From Sedimenticola_A sp040506425 (GTDB lineage: Bacteria; Pseudomonadota; Gammaproteobacteria; Chromatiales; Chromatiaceae), in contig OZ245051.1 in the NCBI GenBank assembly GCA_965224515.1, positions 558,001 through 622,000 on the forward strand: DNA of 64,000 nt. The letters run 5' to 3'. The position numbers and the translations under genes were made by a program. Numbering within the stretch: position 1 is the stretch's first letter; each line of letters opens with the position of its first letter. The notes below the pieces were generated by a model. It did not search any database and was not told where the DNA came from. It saw only the letters and a list, made by a program, of their open reading frames with translations. This document shows, piece by piece, positions 34,636 to 43,984 of this stretch.

Positions 34636-34822
34636 CCACGAACTCCTGTTCAGGTATGTTTGGGTATAAAAATATAGTACAGGAGCGCCTGTTCAGCGAA
34701 CAGGTCAATGCACAGATCAGTTGTCATGGGTCAAAGCCATACCCGGGACAGGATCACTATAATCACCCTTCGCGCCTGCAAACCGGCACTGGATCAATTA
34801 ACAACATGAAGGCCTTTCAGAC

Positions 34823-35695
34823 ATGCAACAACTGAAGCTCGGTGTACCCAAGGGAAGCCTTGAATCTTCAACCCTCTCACTTTTCAAGCAGGCCGGCTGG
34901 ACCATCTCACCACGCTCGCGAAACTATTTTCCCGCCATCAACGATCCGGATATCACCTGCGCCCTGGTGCGCTCCCAGGAGATGGCGCCCTACGTGGCCA
35001 ACGGTACCCTGGATCTCGGCCTGACCGGACATGACTGGATTCTGGAAACCGAGGCTGACGTGGAAGAGATCTGCGAACTGGTCTACTCAAAGAGTTCGGA
35101 CCAGCCCTGCCGCTGGGTACTGGTAGTGCCCCAGGACTCCCCCATCCGGTCCGTTGAAGACCTGCAGGGGAAGACGATTTCCACTGAACTGGTGGGCTTC
35201 ACCAAGCGCTACCTGGTAGAGAGAGGCATAGATGCCGAGGTGGAGTTCTCATGGGGCGCCACAGAAGCCAAGGTGGTCGAAGGACTGGTGGACGCCGTGG
35301 TGGAGATCACCGAAACCGGCAGCACCATCAAGGCCCACGGCCTGCGCATTGTCTGCGATCTGTTGCACACGGAGACCCGACTTATCGCCAACAAGGCCGC
35401 CCTGGACGACCCCTGGAAACGGGAGAAGATCAACCAGATTGCCACCCTGCTGCAGGCTGCCCTGCTGGCCCGCCAGAAAGTGGCACTGAAGATGAATATT
35501 CCAGCCGCCAAGCTGGATGAGATTGTGAGCACGCTTCCCAGCCTGCATGCCCCGACGGTCAATCACCTGTTCGATCGTGAATGGCTTGCCCTGGAAACCG
35601 TGGTTGACAGCGGCATGGTGCGAGAACTGATCCCCAAGCTCAAGGAGATGGGGGCCGAGGGCATTCTGGAGTATGAACTGAGGAAGATGGTCTGA
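34823..35695 (+). CDS. hisG: ATP phosphoribosyltransferase, long form
   Basis: The 290-residue protein starts LKLGVPKGSLESSTL and has the HisG signature DLGLTGHDWI and the PRPP loop EITETGSTIKAHGL. The extra C-terminal domain (about 215-290) is the ACT-like regulatory part of long HisG, which mediates histidine feedback and makes HisZ unnecessary. It catalyses the first step of histidine synthesis. Other his genes are not adjacent. A REP-like palindrome follows it (35720-35766). Confidence 0.94.
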   Translation: MQQLKLGVPKGSLESSTLSLFKQAGWTISPRSRNYFPAINDPDITCALVRSQEMAPYVANGTLDLGLTGHDWILETEADVEEICELVYSKSSDQPCRWVLVVPQDSPIRSVEDLQGKTISTELVGFTKRYLVERGIDAEVEFSWGATEAKVVEGLVDAVVEITETGSTIKAHGLRIVCDLLHTETRLIANKAALDDPWKREKINQIATLLQAALLARQKVALKMNIPAAKLDEIVSTLPSLHAPTVNHLFDREWLALETVVDSGMVRELIPKLKEMGAEGILEYELRKMV

Positions 35696-35719
35696 ACCGC
35701 ATCATCGCCCAGGGGACCG

Positions 35720-35766
35720 GGCTCCTACCATCGAATATTCTGTAGGAGCCGTCTCCTGGCGGCGAT
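35720..35766. repeat. REP-like repeat, family 2 copy, after hisG
   Basis: GGCTCCTAC (35720-35728) pairs with GTAGGAGCC (35742-35750), and the segment 35741-35766 repeats the sequence found at 24144-24169 (TGTAGGAGCCGTCTCC, two differences). It lies between convergent hisG and the ABC ATPase gene. Confidence 0.65.
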
Positions 35767-35793
35767 CTGCTGCAGAGTGGGGCCAGCCATCAA

Positions 35794-37008
35794 TCAGGCC
35801 GCGTCCTTATCAGAAGTATCCCCAAGCACCTCTGCCAGGTTGGAGCGTGAGAGCTCGCCCTTGAGATCACCCTCTTCACTGACAACAGGCAAAGGGTATT
35901 CGTTATCCAGGGTATCCGGAATCACCGACTCAATAAGAGAGTCGGGAGAGATTGCAGGCAGCTCCTCGAACAGCTCCTCGTGCAGATCATCCCCGGCATT
36001 CTCCTCGGCGGCCTCCTCCAGCGCATCCTGTAGAACAATCCCCTGGTAACCCTCTTCGTTGACGTAATAACCGTAGTCCTCCGAGAACCGTTTCATCTGC
36101 TCCAGGGCCTCACCAATGGTTTTCGCCGTGATGCGATACTGGGGCGGCTGCATTACCGTCTCAACGGTCAGCGCCCTGGCGCGGTTCACATCCTTGACGA
36201 AGGCCTCGACGTAATCGGTTGCCGGGTGCAGCAGAATATCCACCGGTGTCCCCTCCTGCACCAGTTCGCCATCTTTGAGAATGGCGATGCGGTCACCAAG
36301 GCGCAGGGCCTCATCCAGGTCGTGGGTGATAAAAATAATGGTCTTGTGCAGGCGCTCCTGCAGTTCGATGAGCTGATCCTGCATTTCGCTGCGGATCAGC
36401 GGATCCAGTGCCGAGAAGGCCTCATCCATGAGCAGGATTTCGGCATCGGTACAGAGCGCCCGTGCAAGCCCCACGCGCTGCTGCTGACCGCCGGAAAGCT
36501 GGGAGGGATACTGATCCTCGTAACCGGCAAGCCCCACAGCTTCAAGCCATTCGCGCCCTTTTTGCAAGCGGGTCGCCTTATCGACGCCCTGAATGGAGAG
36601 TCCGTAACTGACATTCTCGAGCACCGTGTTATGGGGCATCAGACCGAAGCGTTGAAACACCATGGACATCTTGTGCCGACGGAACTGCTCCAGCTCCTTG
36701 GTTGAGAGCTCCATTACGTCAGTGCCCTCGATAATGATATGCCCTTCGGTGGGATCGATCAGACGGTTGAAATGGCGAATCAGGGTCGACTTACCCGAAC
36801 CGGAAAGCCCCATGATCACGTAGATCTCGCCTCGCCTGATCTCCAGGTTGATCTCCTTCAGACCCACGGTATGCCCTGTCTCCGCCAGGATGTCATCCTT
36901 GGACTTGCCCTCCCGAACCATGGGCATCACATCGGCGGGATTGTCGCCGAACACCTTGTAGAGGTCCTGGACCTTGATCAGAGTCTCTTGAGTTTTGCTA
37001 TCAGGCAT
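35794..37008 (-). CDS. proV: Glycine betaine/proline ABC transporter ATP-binding protein
   Basis: The 404-residue ATPase has Walker A GLSGSGKSTLIRHFN, the signature LSGGQQQRVGLARAL, Walker B EILLMDEAFSALDP and the switch histidine in IIFITHDLDEAL. A long C-terminal tail (about 275-404) contains CBS-like strands (EYPLPVVSEEGDLKGELSRS) as in ProV/OpuAA, where the CBS part senses ionic strength. It powers uptake of compatible solutes. It overlaps the permease gene by 8 nt. Confidence 0.92.
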   Translation of the reverse strand: MPDSKTQETLIKVQDLYKVFGDNPADVMPMVREGKSKDDILAETGHTVGLKEINLEIRRGEIYVIMGLSGSGKSTLIRHFNRLIDPTEGHIIIEGTDVMELSTKELEQFRRHKMSMVFQRFGLMPHNTVLENVSYGLSIQGVDKATRLQKGREWLEAVGLAGYEDQYPSQLSGGQQQRVGLARALCTDAEILLMDEAFSALDPLIRSEMQDQLIELQERLHKTIIFITHDLDEALRLGDRIAILKDGELVQEGTPVDILLHPATDYVEAFVKDVNRARALTVETVMQPPQYRITAKTIGEALEQMKRFSEDYGYYVNEEGYQGIVLQDALEEAAEENAGDDLHEELFEELPAISPDSLIESVIPDTLDNEYPLPVVSEEGDLKGELSRSNLAEVLGDTSDKDAA

Positions 37009-37900
37009 TTTTCACCCCTTCCATATGCTTCTGGGTGCGCTTGGCGTAAGCCTGGGATACCCGGTCAAACATGATGGCCAGGGCAACAATTGCCAGGCCG
37101 TTGAAAAGTCCCATTGTGAAATACTGGTTGGTAATGGACTTGAGGACCGGCTGTCCCAGTCCCTTGACGCCGATCATCGAGGCGATAACCACCATCGCCA
37201 GCGCCATCATGATGGTCTGGTTGATGCCCGCCATGATGGTGGGCATGGCCAGGGGCAGCTGAACACCGAACAGTCGTTGGCGCATACTCGCGCCGTAGGC
37301 GGCAGCCGCTTCAAGCACCTCTTTATCCACCAGCCGAATACCGAGATTGGTCAGCCGGATAACCGGCGGAATAGCGTAGATCACCACCGCGATAACACCG
37401 GGGATCTTGCCGATACCCAGCAGCATCACCACCGGTATCAGGTAAACGAATGCGGGCATGGTCTGCATAATATCGAGCAGTGGCGTGATCATCGCCTGGG
37501 CACGGTCCGAGCGGGCCATGAGGATACCCACAGGCACCCCGATAGCTATCGACAACAGGGTGGAGACGGTGATGATACTCAGGGTCCGCATGGTGTTGTC
37601 CCACATGCCGAAGTAGCCGATGAGCAGAAATGCGACAATCACGCTCAAACTGAGCTTCCAGGAGCGGCTGGCTGCGAATACCAGCGCCACGAGCCCCAGC
37701 AATACTGCCCACCATGGCGATGCAAGCAGCAGCTTTTCAAACCAGATAAGGAAACTGAGCAGTGGATCGAAGATGGATTCGATTATATCGCCGTAGCTAC
37801 GGGAAAAATCACGATACGCGGTATCCAGGTATTTGCGAATCGCCACCAGGTCGCTTCTATCCATCTGGGGGAATTCAGTAAGCCAGTCGGCCTTTGACAT
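37001..37900 (-). CDS. proW: Glycine betaine/proline ABC transporter permease
   Basis: The start at 37900 (MSKADWLTEFPQ) has a GGAG site; the longer frame to 37960 has no homologous extension. The 299-residue product has an N-terminal soluble helix, then six or so membrane helices and the permease coupling segment EAAAAYGASMRQRLFGVQLPLAMP in two blocks. It forms the membrane channel of the osmoprotectant importer with ProV. Confidence 0.92.
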   Translation of the reverse strand: MSKADWLTEFPQMDRSDLVAIRKYLDTAYRDFSRSYGDIIESIFDPLLSFLIWFEKLLLASPWWAVLLGLVALVFAASRSWKLSLSVIVAFLLIGYFGMWDNTMRTLSIITVSTLLSIAIGVPVGILMARSDRAQAMITPLLDIMQTMPAFVYLIPVVMLLGIGKIPGVIAVVIYAIPPVIRLTNLGIRLVDKEVLEAAAAYGASMRQRLFGVQLPLAMPTIMAGINQTIMMALAMVVIASMIGVKGLGQPVLKSITNQYFTMGLFNGLAIVALAIMFDRVSQAYAKRTQKHMEGVKNA

Positions 37901-37978
37901 GTGATACTCCGGGTGATCTATACGACCGGGTTTAAACAGAAACTGCCCCGGCGTGGACACGCCGGGGCCTGAGCGGTT

Positions 37979-38986
37979 TTACATGTTGGCCAGGGCTTTT
38001 TTGACCTTGCCGGCCACGTCGGCAGAGACCCAGGGTGCCCAGGTCTCCTCGTGGTTTTTCAGGAAGTACTCCATGGCAATCTCGCCATCGGCCTGGTTGT
38101 CTTCCATCCAGGCCAGCAGCTCGTTCATCTGGTTGTTTTTGAAAGCACGCTTGGTCAGGTACTCGTAGGCCTGGGGCGACTTGGCAGCAAAGCCTTCCGT
38201 TGTCACGGTATGCACCGGTGATGGGGGATACATGGTGACCTTCGGATTCTCACAGTCGTTCTTGGAGGTGCAGTTTGTGAAGTGATCCACATCAGCCCCT
38301 GAACCGAAATCAACCTTCACCATCTTGTACTTGCCCAGCACTGCGGTAGGTGCCCAGTAGTAACCGAACCAGGGCTCTTTGCGCTCGTAGGCCTTGGCGA
38401 TGGCACCGGAAAGACCCGCACCCGAGCCCGGATCGATCAGGTCAAAGCCTGCGTCTGAGAGCTTCAGCGCCTTGAACAGGTTGCCTGATGAGATCTGGCA
38501 GTTCCAGCCGGCAGGGCAGCCGTAGAAGGCAGCACTATCGGGATCTTCCGGATGTTCGAATATTTTGGCCTTGGCCACTACGCCTTCGATGGTAGCCATT
38601 TTGGGGTCTTTATCCACCAGGTACTGGGGAACCCAGAAACCCTCTTCACCCCCATCGGACAAGGATTTGCCGGCTATGCGCAGGCGCTTCTCGGCAACAC
38701 CTTTATCCAGCGCGTCTTTCATGGAGTTGCTCCAGAGCTCAGGTGCGATATCGGGCTCGCCCTTTTCGGTCATGGAGGTGCCGGTAGGCATGGTGTCACC
38801 TGGTACAAGCTCCGCCTCGCAACCGTAACCGCTTTCCAGAATGAAGCGGTCGATATTGGCAATCAGGGTAGCCGAGTTCCAGTTCATGTCGGCGATGGTG
38901 ACCTTTCCGCACTCCTGGGCAGCAAAAGTGGTTGCACTGGCTGTCAGTAGTGCCAACGCACTGACTGAGAGGGTGGATTTCCGCAT
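37979..38986 (-). CDS. proX: Glycine betaine/proline-type substrate-binding protein
   Basis: The 335-residue protein has a clear signal peptide (KSTLSVSALALLTASATTFA) and the ProX/OpuAC fold: CGKVTIADMNWNSATLIANI, aromatic-rich ligand regions (WVPQYLVDKD, EPWFGYYWAPTAVLG) and two cysteine pairs. It binds a quaternary amine in the periplasm and hands it to ProWV. It is the first gene of the operon, which would be induced by salt in a marine or sediment bacterium. A strong AAGGAG site precedes the start. Confidence 0.92.
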   Translation of the reverse strand: MRKSTLSVSALALLTASATTFAAQECGKVTIADMNWNSATLIANIDRFILESGYGCEAELVPGDTMPTGTSMTEKGEPDIAPELWSNSMKDALDKGVAEKRLRIAGKSLSDGGEEGFWVPQYLVDKDPKMATIEGVVAKAKIFEHPEDPDSAAFYGCPAGWNCQISSGNLFKALKLSDAGFDLIDPGSGAGLSGAIAKAYERKEPWFGYYWAPTAVLGKYKMVKVDFGSGADVDHFTNCTSKNDCENPKVTMYPPSPVHTVTTEGFAAKSPQAYEYLTKRAFKNNQMNELLAWMEDNQADGEIAMEYFLKNHEETWAPWVSADVAGKVKKALANM

Positions 38987-39301
38987 GGGTAACTCCTTGG
39001 TAATTTGTTGGCATGGGCATTTTATTTAAATTAGCCATATACCTTACAGCCCTGATAATTAGAGATCAAACCATCGGGGGAATATAAATCTCTTGTCTGG
39101 AGATAGAGCACCCGCAAGATTTTGAGGTAAACCTGATCTGGCCAGGGGGCTCGGGGTGTTGATGCAGGAGGGCCGAAAGAGAGATTCCGGCATTATTCCA
39201 ACCAGAAAAGAACTATCAATAGGCTTTCTGTATCCCCTGGCGTCTATAGCACCAATGAGAATGAATCATTAGATATCTAAGCAGTTATCACACAGCAGCA
39301 C
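38987..39301. other. Intergenic region upstream of proX
   Basis: This stretch of about 315 bp carries no gene that I can support. Its proX-proximal third is AT-rich and should hold the proX promoter on the minus strand, but no -35/-10 pair stands out. The distal end borders the phaC terminator. Confidence 0.6.
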
Positions 39302-39331
39302 GAAAAAGCCCCGCTCGAATCGAGCAGGGCT
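39302..39331 (-). terminator. Rho-independent terminator of phaEC
   Basis: On the minus strand the stem AGCCCTGCTCGA pairs with TCGAGCGGGGCT (one G-U), followed by a run of T (complement of 39302-39306). It lies just after the phaC stop codon. Confidence 0.88.
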
Positions 39332-39359
39332 CATCCTTCCTGTCAACAGGACCGGGGAG

Positions 39360-40427
39360 TCAGCTACGCGCGTCCAGCCAGTCACCAATGGCAGGGGGCA
39401 CGGTCTTCTGGGCCTTTCCGCTGACATAGATACCGATATGACCGCCTGGAAAAGAGAGCTCGGTGTAGTCCTTTGAGCCGGTCTGCCCCTTGAGCGCCCG
39501 TGAGGCGTCCGGCGGCACCAGGTGGTCCTGTTCGGCAAAGATATTGAGCACCGGGCAGCTGATGTTTTTCAGATCCACCATGCGATCGCCCAGCTTCACG
39601 GTGCCGTTGAGCAGGCCGTTATCCTGGTAGAAGTCTTTGATAAACTGGCGAAAGGTCTCACCGGCCTGGTCAGGGCTGTCGAAGATCCACTTCTCCATGC
39701 GCAGGAAGTTTTTCAGCTTCTCCTCATCATCCAGCACATCGACCATGTTGATGTATTTCTGGCCGGTCAGGCTGAAAGGTTTCAGGGAGAGGAAGGTCCA
39801 GTTGAGCAACTCACCGGGGACATTGCCCAGGGTATCAACCAGAAGATCCACGTCCATATGCTGCACCCAGGCACTGAGCATGTTGTCCGGGGTCTTGAAG
39901 TCCACCGGGGTCACCATGGTGATCAGGTTCTTCACCTTCTCCTGGTGCAGCGAGGTATAACAAAGACTGAAGCTGCCGCCCTGGCAGATCCCCAGGATGT
40001 TGATCTTCTCCTGGTTGCTCTGCTGGCGGATCGCATCCACGCAACGGTCAATGTAGCCGTTGATGTAGTCATCCAGGGTCAGGCTGCTGTCTGCGCCGTC
40101 CGGGTAACCCCAGTCGATCAGATAGACATCCTGCCCCGCAGCCAGCAGGTTCTTGATGGTGGAGCGGTTCTCCTGGATATCGGTCATGTAGGGCCGGTTC
40201 ACCAGGGCATAGATAATGAGCACCGGGACGCTGTTCTGCTTTACACCCTCGGGCGCCTTGTAGCGGTAGAGGGAGAGCTTGTCCTCGGTATAGACAACCT
40301 CCTTGGGACTGATACCGGTGTCGATCTGCTCGGCATTCAGCAGGTTCTCAACGCCCTTGCCCAACTTTCGGCTGTAGTCCGCCATCTCCTCGGCGAGTTT
40401 GTCTGGTCGAATATCGATTGGAAACAC
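39360..40427 (-). CDS. phaC: Class III poly(3-hydroxyalkanoate) synthase subunit PhaC
   Basis: The GTG at 40427 gives VFPIDIRPDKLAEEM as the N-terminus and 355 aa, the same length and start as Allochromatium PhaC, and has a strong GAGGAG site; the longer frame to 40457 is rejected. The lipase-like box is LGICQGG with the catalytic cysteine at residue 148; the catalytic Asp and His lie in IFAEQDHLVPP and SFPGGHIGIYV. With PhaE it polymerises 3-hydroxybutyryl-CoA at the granule surface. It is downstream of phaE in the same operon. Confidence 0.95.
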   Translation of the reverse strand: MFPIDIRPDKLAEEMADYSRKLGKGVENLLNAEQIDTGISPKEVVYTEDKLSLYRYKAPEGVKQNSVPVLIIYALVNRPYMTDIQENRSTIKNLLAAGQDVYLIDWGYPDGADSSLTLDDYINGYIDRCVDAIRQQSNQEKINILGICQGGSFSLCYTSLHQEKVKNLITMVTPVDFKTPDNMLSAWVQHMDVDLLVDTLGNVPGELLNWTFLSLKPFSLTGQKYINMVDVLDDEEKLKNFLRMEKWIFDSPDQAGETFRQFIKDFYQDNGLLNGTVKLGDRMVDLKNISCPVLNIFAEQDHLVPPDASRALKGQTGSKDYTELSFPGGHIGIYVSGKAQKTVPPAIGDWLDARS

Positions 40428-40490
40428 GATGTTTCTCCTCACATAACGGGCCGCCATGCAGCGGTCAGCTTTGGTTTTTTCGTTTCTGGC

Positions 40491-41537
40491 TTATTTTTTG
40501 GCCGCTGTCTTCTTCACTGCCGCTTTCTTCCTGGGGGCAGTTTTTCGCTTGGGTGCGGCAGCCTTTGGGGCTGCAGCGCTCTTGGGGGCAGTCATTGCTG
40601 ACTTGAGCTCTGCAAGCTCGGCTTTCAGCGCCTTGATCTCCCGACGGTTCTCCTGCATCCGGGTCTGCAGGGTGCGCAACTCACTACGGGTGGGCATATT
40701 CATCGCCCCAAGTGACTCGTCCACCATAACCGCCATCTGGTGCTTCACACCCATCAGGCTGTTGACCAGGCGCCCATGGGTTTTGGCATAGTCAGGGGTC
40801 ATCACCTGCTCGCCATAGGCCTCTTCGCAAACACCAACCCAGGTGTCATAAAGGGCGCGGGCAGAATCGATCTGCTTTCCTTCAGCGGCAATCTTTTCAA
40901 CCTTGGACTGCATGCGATCAACCGCCAACACACCCAGGTTGGAGAAGAACTGCATGTACTCCTGCATCGCCTGCTGGTACTCCATCACCTTGAGCATCAT
41001 CTGCTGATGCTGGCCCTGCTCCTCGCGGGCATAGCCCAGCCCAGGGGCAGAGAGGAAACGCTCCAACTCACCCCCGTGGGGCATGTTGCGCAACACGTCA
41101 CCGGGCATCAGCGACAGGGACGAGACCATGCGCTGCCAGTTATCCAGGGGCATCTCCCAGAAGGCCATCATCTTGTGCAGGGCATCGTCACCACCAGCCT
41201 GGGCGGCACCGCTGAATCCCTGCTTCAGGTCAGCGAAGGTCTTGTTCATGACCTCGCTCCACTCGGATGCGGCGCCGTTCTCCTGGAAGTTACGGCTGAA
41301 CTGGTCGGCCATATTAAAAAGCGCCTTGCCCTGGTTCATCATCTTATCCATGAAGCCCCTGGTCATATCCGGTGCCGCAGGGGAAACCGCCTGCCACCAG
41401 TGTTCCATGGCACTCTCCCAGGGATTCTTGGGCTGGGGCTGACCACCCATTGCCTGGCGACTGAAGTCGGACCAGTTCTCCCAGTACTTCTGCTGGATAC
41501 CCATCCACTCTTGGTTCCAAAAACCTTGATCACTCAT
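40491..41537 (-). CDS. phaE: Class III PHA synthase subunit PhaE with basic C-terminal tail
   Basis: The start at 41537 (MSDQGFWNQEWMGIQQ) gives 348 aa; the frame to 41609 adds non-homologous sequence. The PhaE body is helical with family motifs NPWESAMEHWW and LGVLAVDRMQSKVE. The last 36 residues form a lysine/alanine/proline-rich tail (PKRKTAPRKKAAVKKTAAKK), like the histone-H1-like tails of PhaF-type phasins. PhaE is required for activity of class III PhaC; the tail suggests that the synthase may also contact DNA, which is inference. Confidence 0.93.
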   Translation of the reverse strand: MSDQGFWNQEWMGIQQKYWENWSDFSRQAMGGQPQPKNPWESAMEHWWQAVSPAAPDMTRGFMDKMMNQGKALFNMADQFSRNFQENGAASEWSEVMNKTFADLKQGFSGAAQAGGDDALHKMMAFWEMPLDNWQRMVSSLSLMPGDVLRNMPHGGELERFLSAPGLGYAREEQGQHQQMMLKVMEYQQAMQEYMQFFSNLGVLAVDRMQSKVEKIAAEGKQIDSARALYDTWVGVCEEAYGEQVMTPDYAKTHGRLVNSLMGVKHQMAVMVDESLGAMNMPTRSELRTLQTRMQENRREIKALKAELAELKSAMTAPKSAAAPKAAAPKRKTAPRKKAAVKKTAAKK

Positions 41538-41592
41538 TGCGCATTTTTCCATTTTGGTTATCTGGACAATGAAACAGACACTATCACGTGAA

Positions 41593-41612
41593 TTTGTGCG
41601 CTGCAACATTTT
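41593..41612. promoter_or_regulatory. Second, degenerate copy of the phaP operator
   Basis: The phaE-phaA divergent spacer contains TTTGTGCGCTGCAACATTTT, which matches the left arm and centre of the 29-bp palindrome in front of phaP (TTTGTGCACTGCA) with one change. It is therefore a plausible second PhaR target controlling phaEC and/or phaA. Confidence 0.45.
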
Positions 41613-41780
41613 GATCTACACTCGGCAGTTCAACAAGAGAACATGCATGGGCATCCGCAGTATCACGATGACGCATTGTCTGATGAGAATCTGCTGATAC
41701 TTTTCTGTTTGTAGCAGTTTCCCAAACGCTTTGTTAGTCTCGAATGCCCTGCCTTTGAATAACGGAAAAAGGTATTTGTT

Positions 41781-42965
41781 ATGAGCGAAAGCGTTGTGAT
41801 CGTGGCCGCAGGCCGTACCGCCATCGGCAATTTCAGTGGCACCCTGGCAGGCCTGCCTGCAACCGAGCTTGGATCCAAGGTGATCCAGGGCGTACTCGAA
41901 CGTGCAGGCGTTACCCCCGACCAGGTTGACGAGGTGATACTGGGACAGGTATTGACCGCCGGGTGCGGACAGAACCCGGCACGCCAGACCACGCTCAATG
42001 CAGGCCTGCCAAACACAGTGCCCGCAATGACAATCAACAAGGTCTGCGGCAGCGGCCTGAAAGCGGTACACCTGGCAATGCAGTCTGTCCTCTGCGGTGA
42101 TGCTGAGATCGTGATTGCAGGCGGCCAGGAGAACATGAGCCTGTCCGGCCACGTGGTTCCCGGCTCCCGCAGCGGACAGAAAATGGGTGACTGGAAGATG
42201 AAGGACACCATGCTTTCTGACGGCCTGCTGGATGCTTTCCAGGGCTATCACATGGGAGTGACAGCAGAGAATATAGCCAAGCAGTACGAATTCGACCGCG
42301 ACAGCCAGGACCAGTTTGCCGCCTCGTCCCAGCAGAAAGCCGAAGCAGCCCAGAAGGCAGGCCGGTTCAATGACGAGATCATTCCGGTAGAGATCCCCCA
42401 GCGCAGGGGCGACCCCATTGTATTCAGCGAGGATGAGTTCCCCCGCCACGGCACCACAGCAGAATCCCTCGGCAAACTGCGCCCCGCCTTCGACAAGGAG
42501 GGCAGCGTTACCGCAGGCAACGCATCGGGCATCAATGACGGTGCGGCGGCAGTGGTGGTCATGTCAGAGAGCAAGGCGAAAGAGCTGGGCCTTACCCCCC
42601 TGGCGACAATCAGGGCTTTCGCATCCACTGGTGTTGATCCATCCATCATGGGTACAGGCCCCATCACCGCATCAACCAAGTGTCTCGACAAGGCAGGCTG
42701 GAGTGTCGGTGACCTGGACCTGGTGGAAGCCAACGAAGCATTCGCAGCCCAGGCGATGTCAGTGAACAAGGATATGGACTGGGATCCGGATAAGGTGAAC
42801 GTAAACGGTGGCGCCATCGCACTGGGCCATCCCATTGGCGCATCCGGCGCCCGTGTACTGGTGTCACTGCTTCACGAGATGCAGAAACGTGACGCCAAGA
42901 AAGGCCTGGCCACCCTCTGTATCGGCGGCGGCATGGGTGTCGCCATGGCAGTGGAGCGCGACTGA
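41781..42965 (+). CDS. phaA: Acetyl-CoA acetyltransferase (beta-ketothiolase)
   Basis: The 394-residue thiolase has the nucleophilic cysteine in NKVCGSGLKAVHLAMQ, the histidine motif NVNGGAIALGHPIGASG and the second active-site cysteine in TLCIGGGMG. It condenses two acetyl-CoA to acetoacetyl-CoA for PHB synthesis. It is divergent from phaEC and is followed by phaB. The spacer to phaB carries a GGGGAGAGGG palindrome (42983-43005). Confidence 0.95.
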   Translation: MSESVVIVAAGRTAIGNFSGTLAGLPATELGSKVIQGVLERAGVTPDQVDEVILGQVLTAGCGQNPARQTTLNAGLPNTVPAMTINKVCGSGLKAVHLAMQSVLCGDAEIVIAGGQENMSLSGHVVPGSRSGQKMGDWKMKDTMLSDGLLDAFQGYHMGVTAENIAKQYEFDRDSQDQFAASSQQKAEAAQKAGRFNDEIIPVEIPQRRGDPIVFSEDEFPRHGTTAESLGKLRPAFDKEGSVTAGNASGINDGAAAVVVMSESKAKELGLTPLATIRAFASTGVDPSIMGTGPITASTKCLDKAGWSVGDLDLVEANEAFAAQAMSVNKDMDWDPDKVNVNGGAIALGHPIGASGARVLVSLLHEMQKRDAKKGLATLCIGGGMGVAMAVERD

Positions 42966-42982
42966 TAAAAACTGCTCCCACT

Positions 42983-43005
42983 CCCTCTCCCCGCCGGGGA
43001 GAGGG
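42983..43005. repeat. GGGGAGAGG palindrome, family 3 copy
   Basis: CCCTCTCCCC (42983-42992) and GGGGAGAGGG (42996-43005) form a 10-bp stem with a 3-nt loop between phaA and phaB. It matches the palindrome at 31999-32020. Confidence 0.7.
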
Positions 43006-43100
43006 CTGGGGTGAAGAAGCGGCATTGCAGAAACAAAGCCCACCCTTCACCCAAGCCCTTTCATAACTACGACGTAGAACAAGAAAGAGGAGGAGTGGAG

Positions 43101-43847
43101 ATGACCACACGTGAGAGCAAACTGGCACTGGTAACAGGTGGGACAGGTGGGATAGGTACGGCCATCTGCAAAAAACTTCTGGACAGTGGATACGCTGTCG
43201 CCACCAACTACCGCAACGAAGAGAAAGCGAGAGAGTGGCAGACAAAACTGGAGGATGAGGGCTACCTGGTAGAGATCTTTCCAGGGGACGTTGCTGAATT
43301 CGAGAGCTGCAAGCACATGATTGCAGAGATTGAAACCCGCCTGGCCAGCATCGACATCCTGGTCAACAATGCCGGCATCACCCGTGATACCACGCTTAAA
43401 AAGATGACCCCTGAACAGTGGCATGCGGTACTGAACACCAATCTGAACAGTGTCTTCAACCTGACCCGCCCCGTCATCAACGGCATGCAGGAAAGGGGCT
43501 TCGGGCGTATCATCAACATTGCATCCATCAACGGCCAGAAAGGGCAGATGGGGCAGACCAACTACTCAGCGGCCAAGGCCGGCATGCACGGCTTCACCAA
43601 GGCACTCGCCCAGGAGGTCGCCAGCAAGGGGGTCACTGTGAACACCATATCTCCCGGCTATATCGCTACCGAAATGGTGATGGCCGTACCCGAGAAGATC
43701 AGGGAGAAGATCATCGCCCAGATACCTGTCGGCCGATTGGGCAAACCAGAGGAGATCGCGGCCGCTGTAGCCTACCTGGCATCTGACGCAGCTGCCTTCA
43801 TCACCGGTTCCGAACTCTCCATTAACGGTGGCCAGCACATGTATTAA
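43101..43847 (+). CDS. phaB: Acetoacetyl-CoA reductase (first copy)
   Basis: The start at 43101 has a perfect AGGAGG-type site; the earlier frame from 43011 reads through the palindrome. The 248-residue short-chain dehydrogenase has the cofactor motif TGGTGGIG, NNAGITRD, and the catalytic YSAAKAGMHGFTKA. It reduces acetoacetyl-CoA to (R)-3-hydroxybutyryl-CoA with NADPH. A paralogue is encoded at 45004-45753 in the same locus. Confidence 0.94.
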   Translation: MTTRESKLALVTGGTGGIGTAICKKLLDSGYAVATNYRNEEKAREWQTKLEDEGYLVEIFPGDVAEFESCKHMIAEIETRLASIDILVNNAGITRDTTLKKMTPEQWHAVLNTNLNSVFNLTRPVINGMQERGFGRIINIASINGQKGQMGQTNYSAAKAGMHGFTKALAQEVASKGVTVNTISPGYIATEMVMAVPEKIREKIIAQIPVGRLGKPEEIAAAVAYLASDAAAFITGSELSINGGQHMY

Positions 43848-43984
43848 TGTTGTTTTCGGAGTATATTCATGGGAATGCAGAAGGGTTTTTTATGCCCGCA
43901 TGCCTTAAAGATATTTCCATCTGCGGGAGTTTCCCGGATAAACTCCGTTAAATAATGGCGTCACCTACCGAGGAACTGACCGTC

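Noticed and set aside
39255..39280. Fur box near the phaC terminator
   Set aside because: AATGAGAATGAATCATT resembles a Fur site superficially, but half-site symmetry is poor and no iron gene is adjacent.
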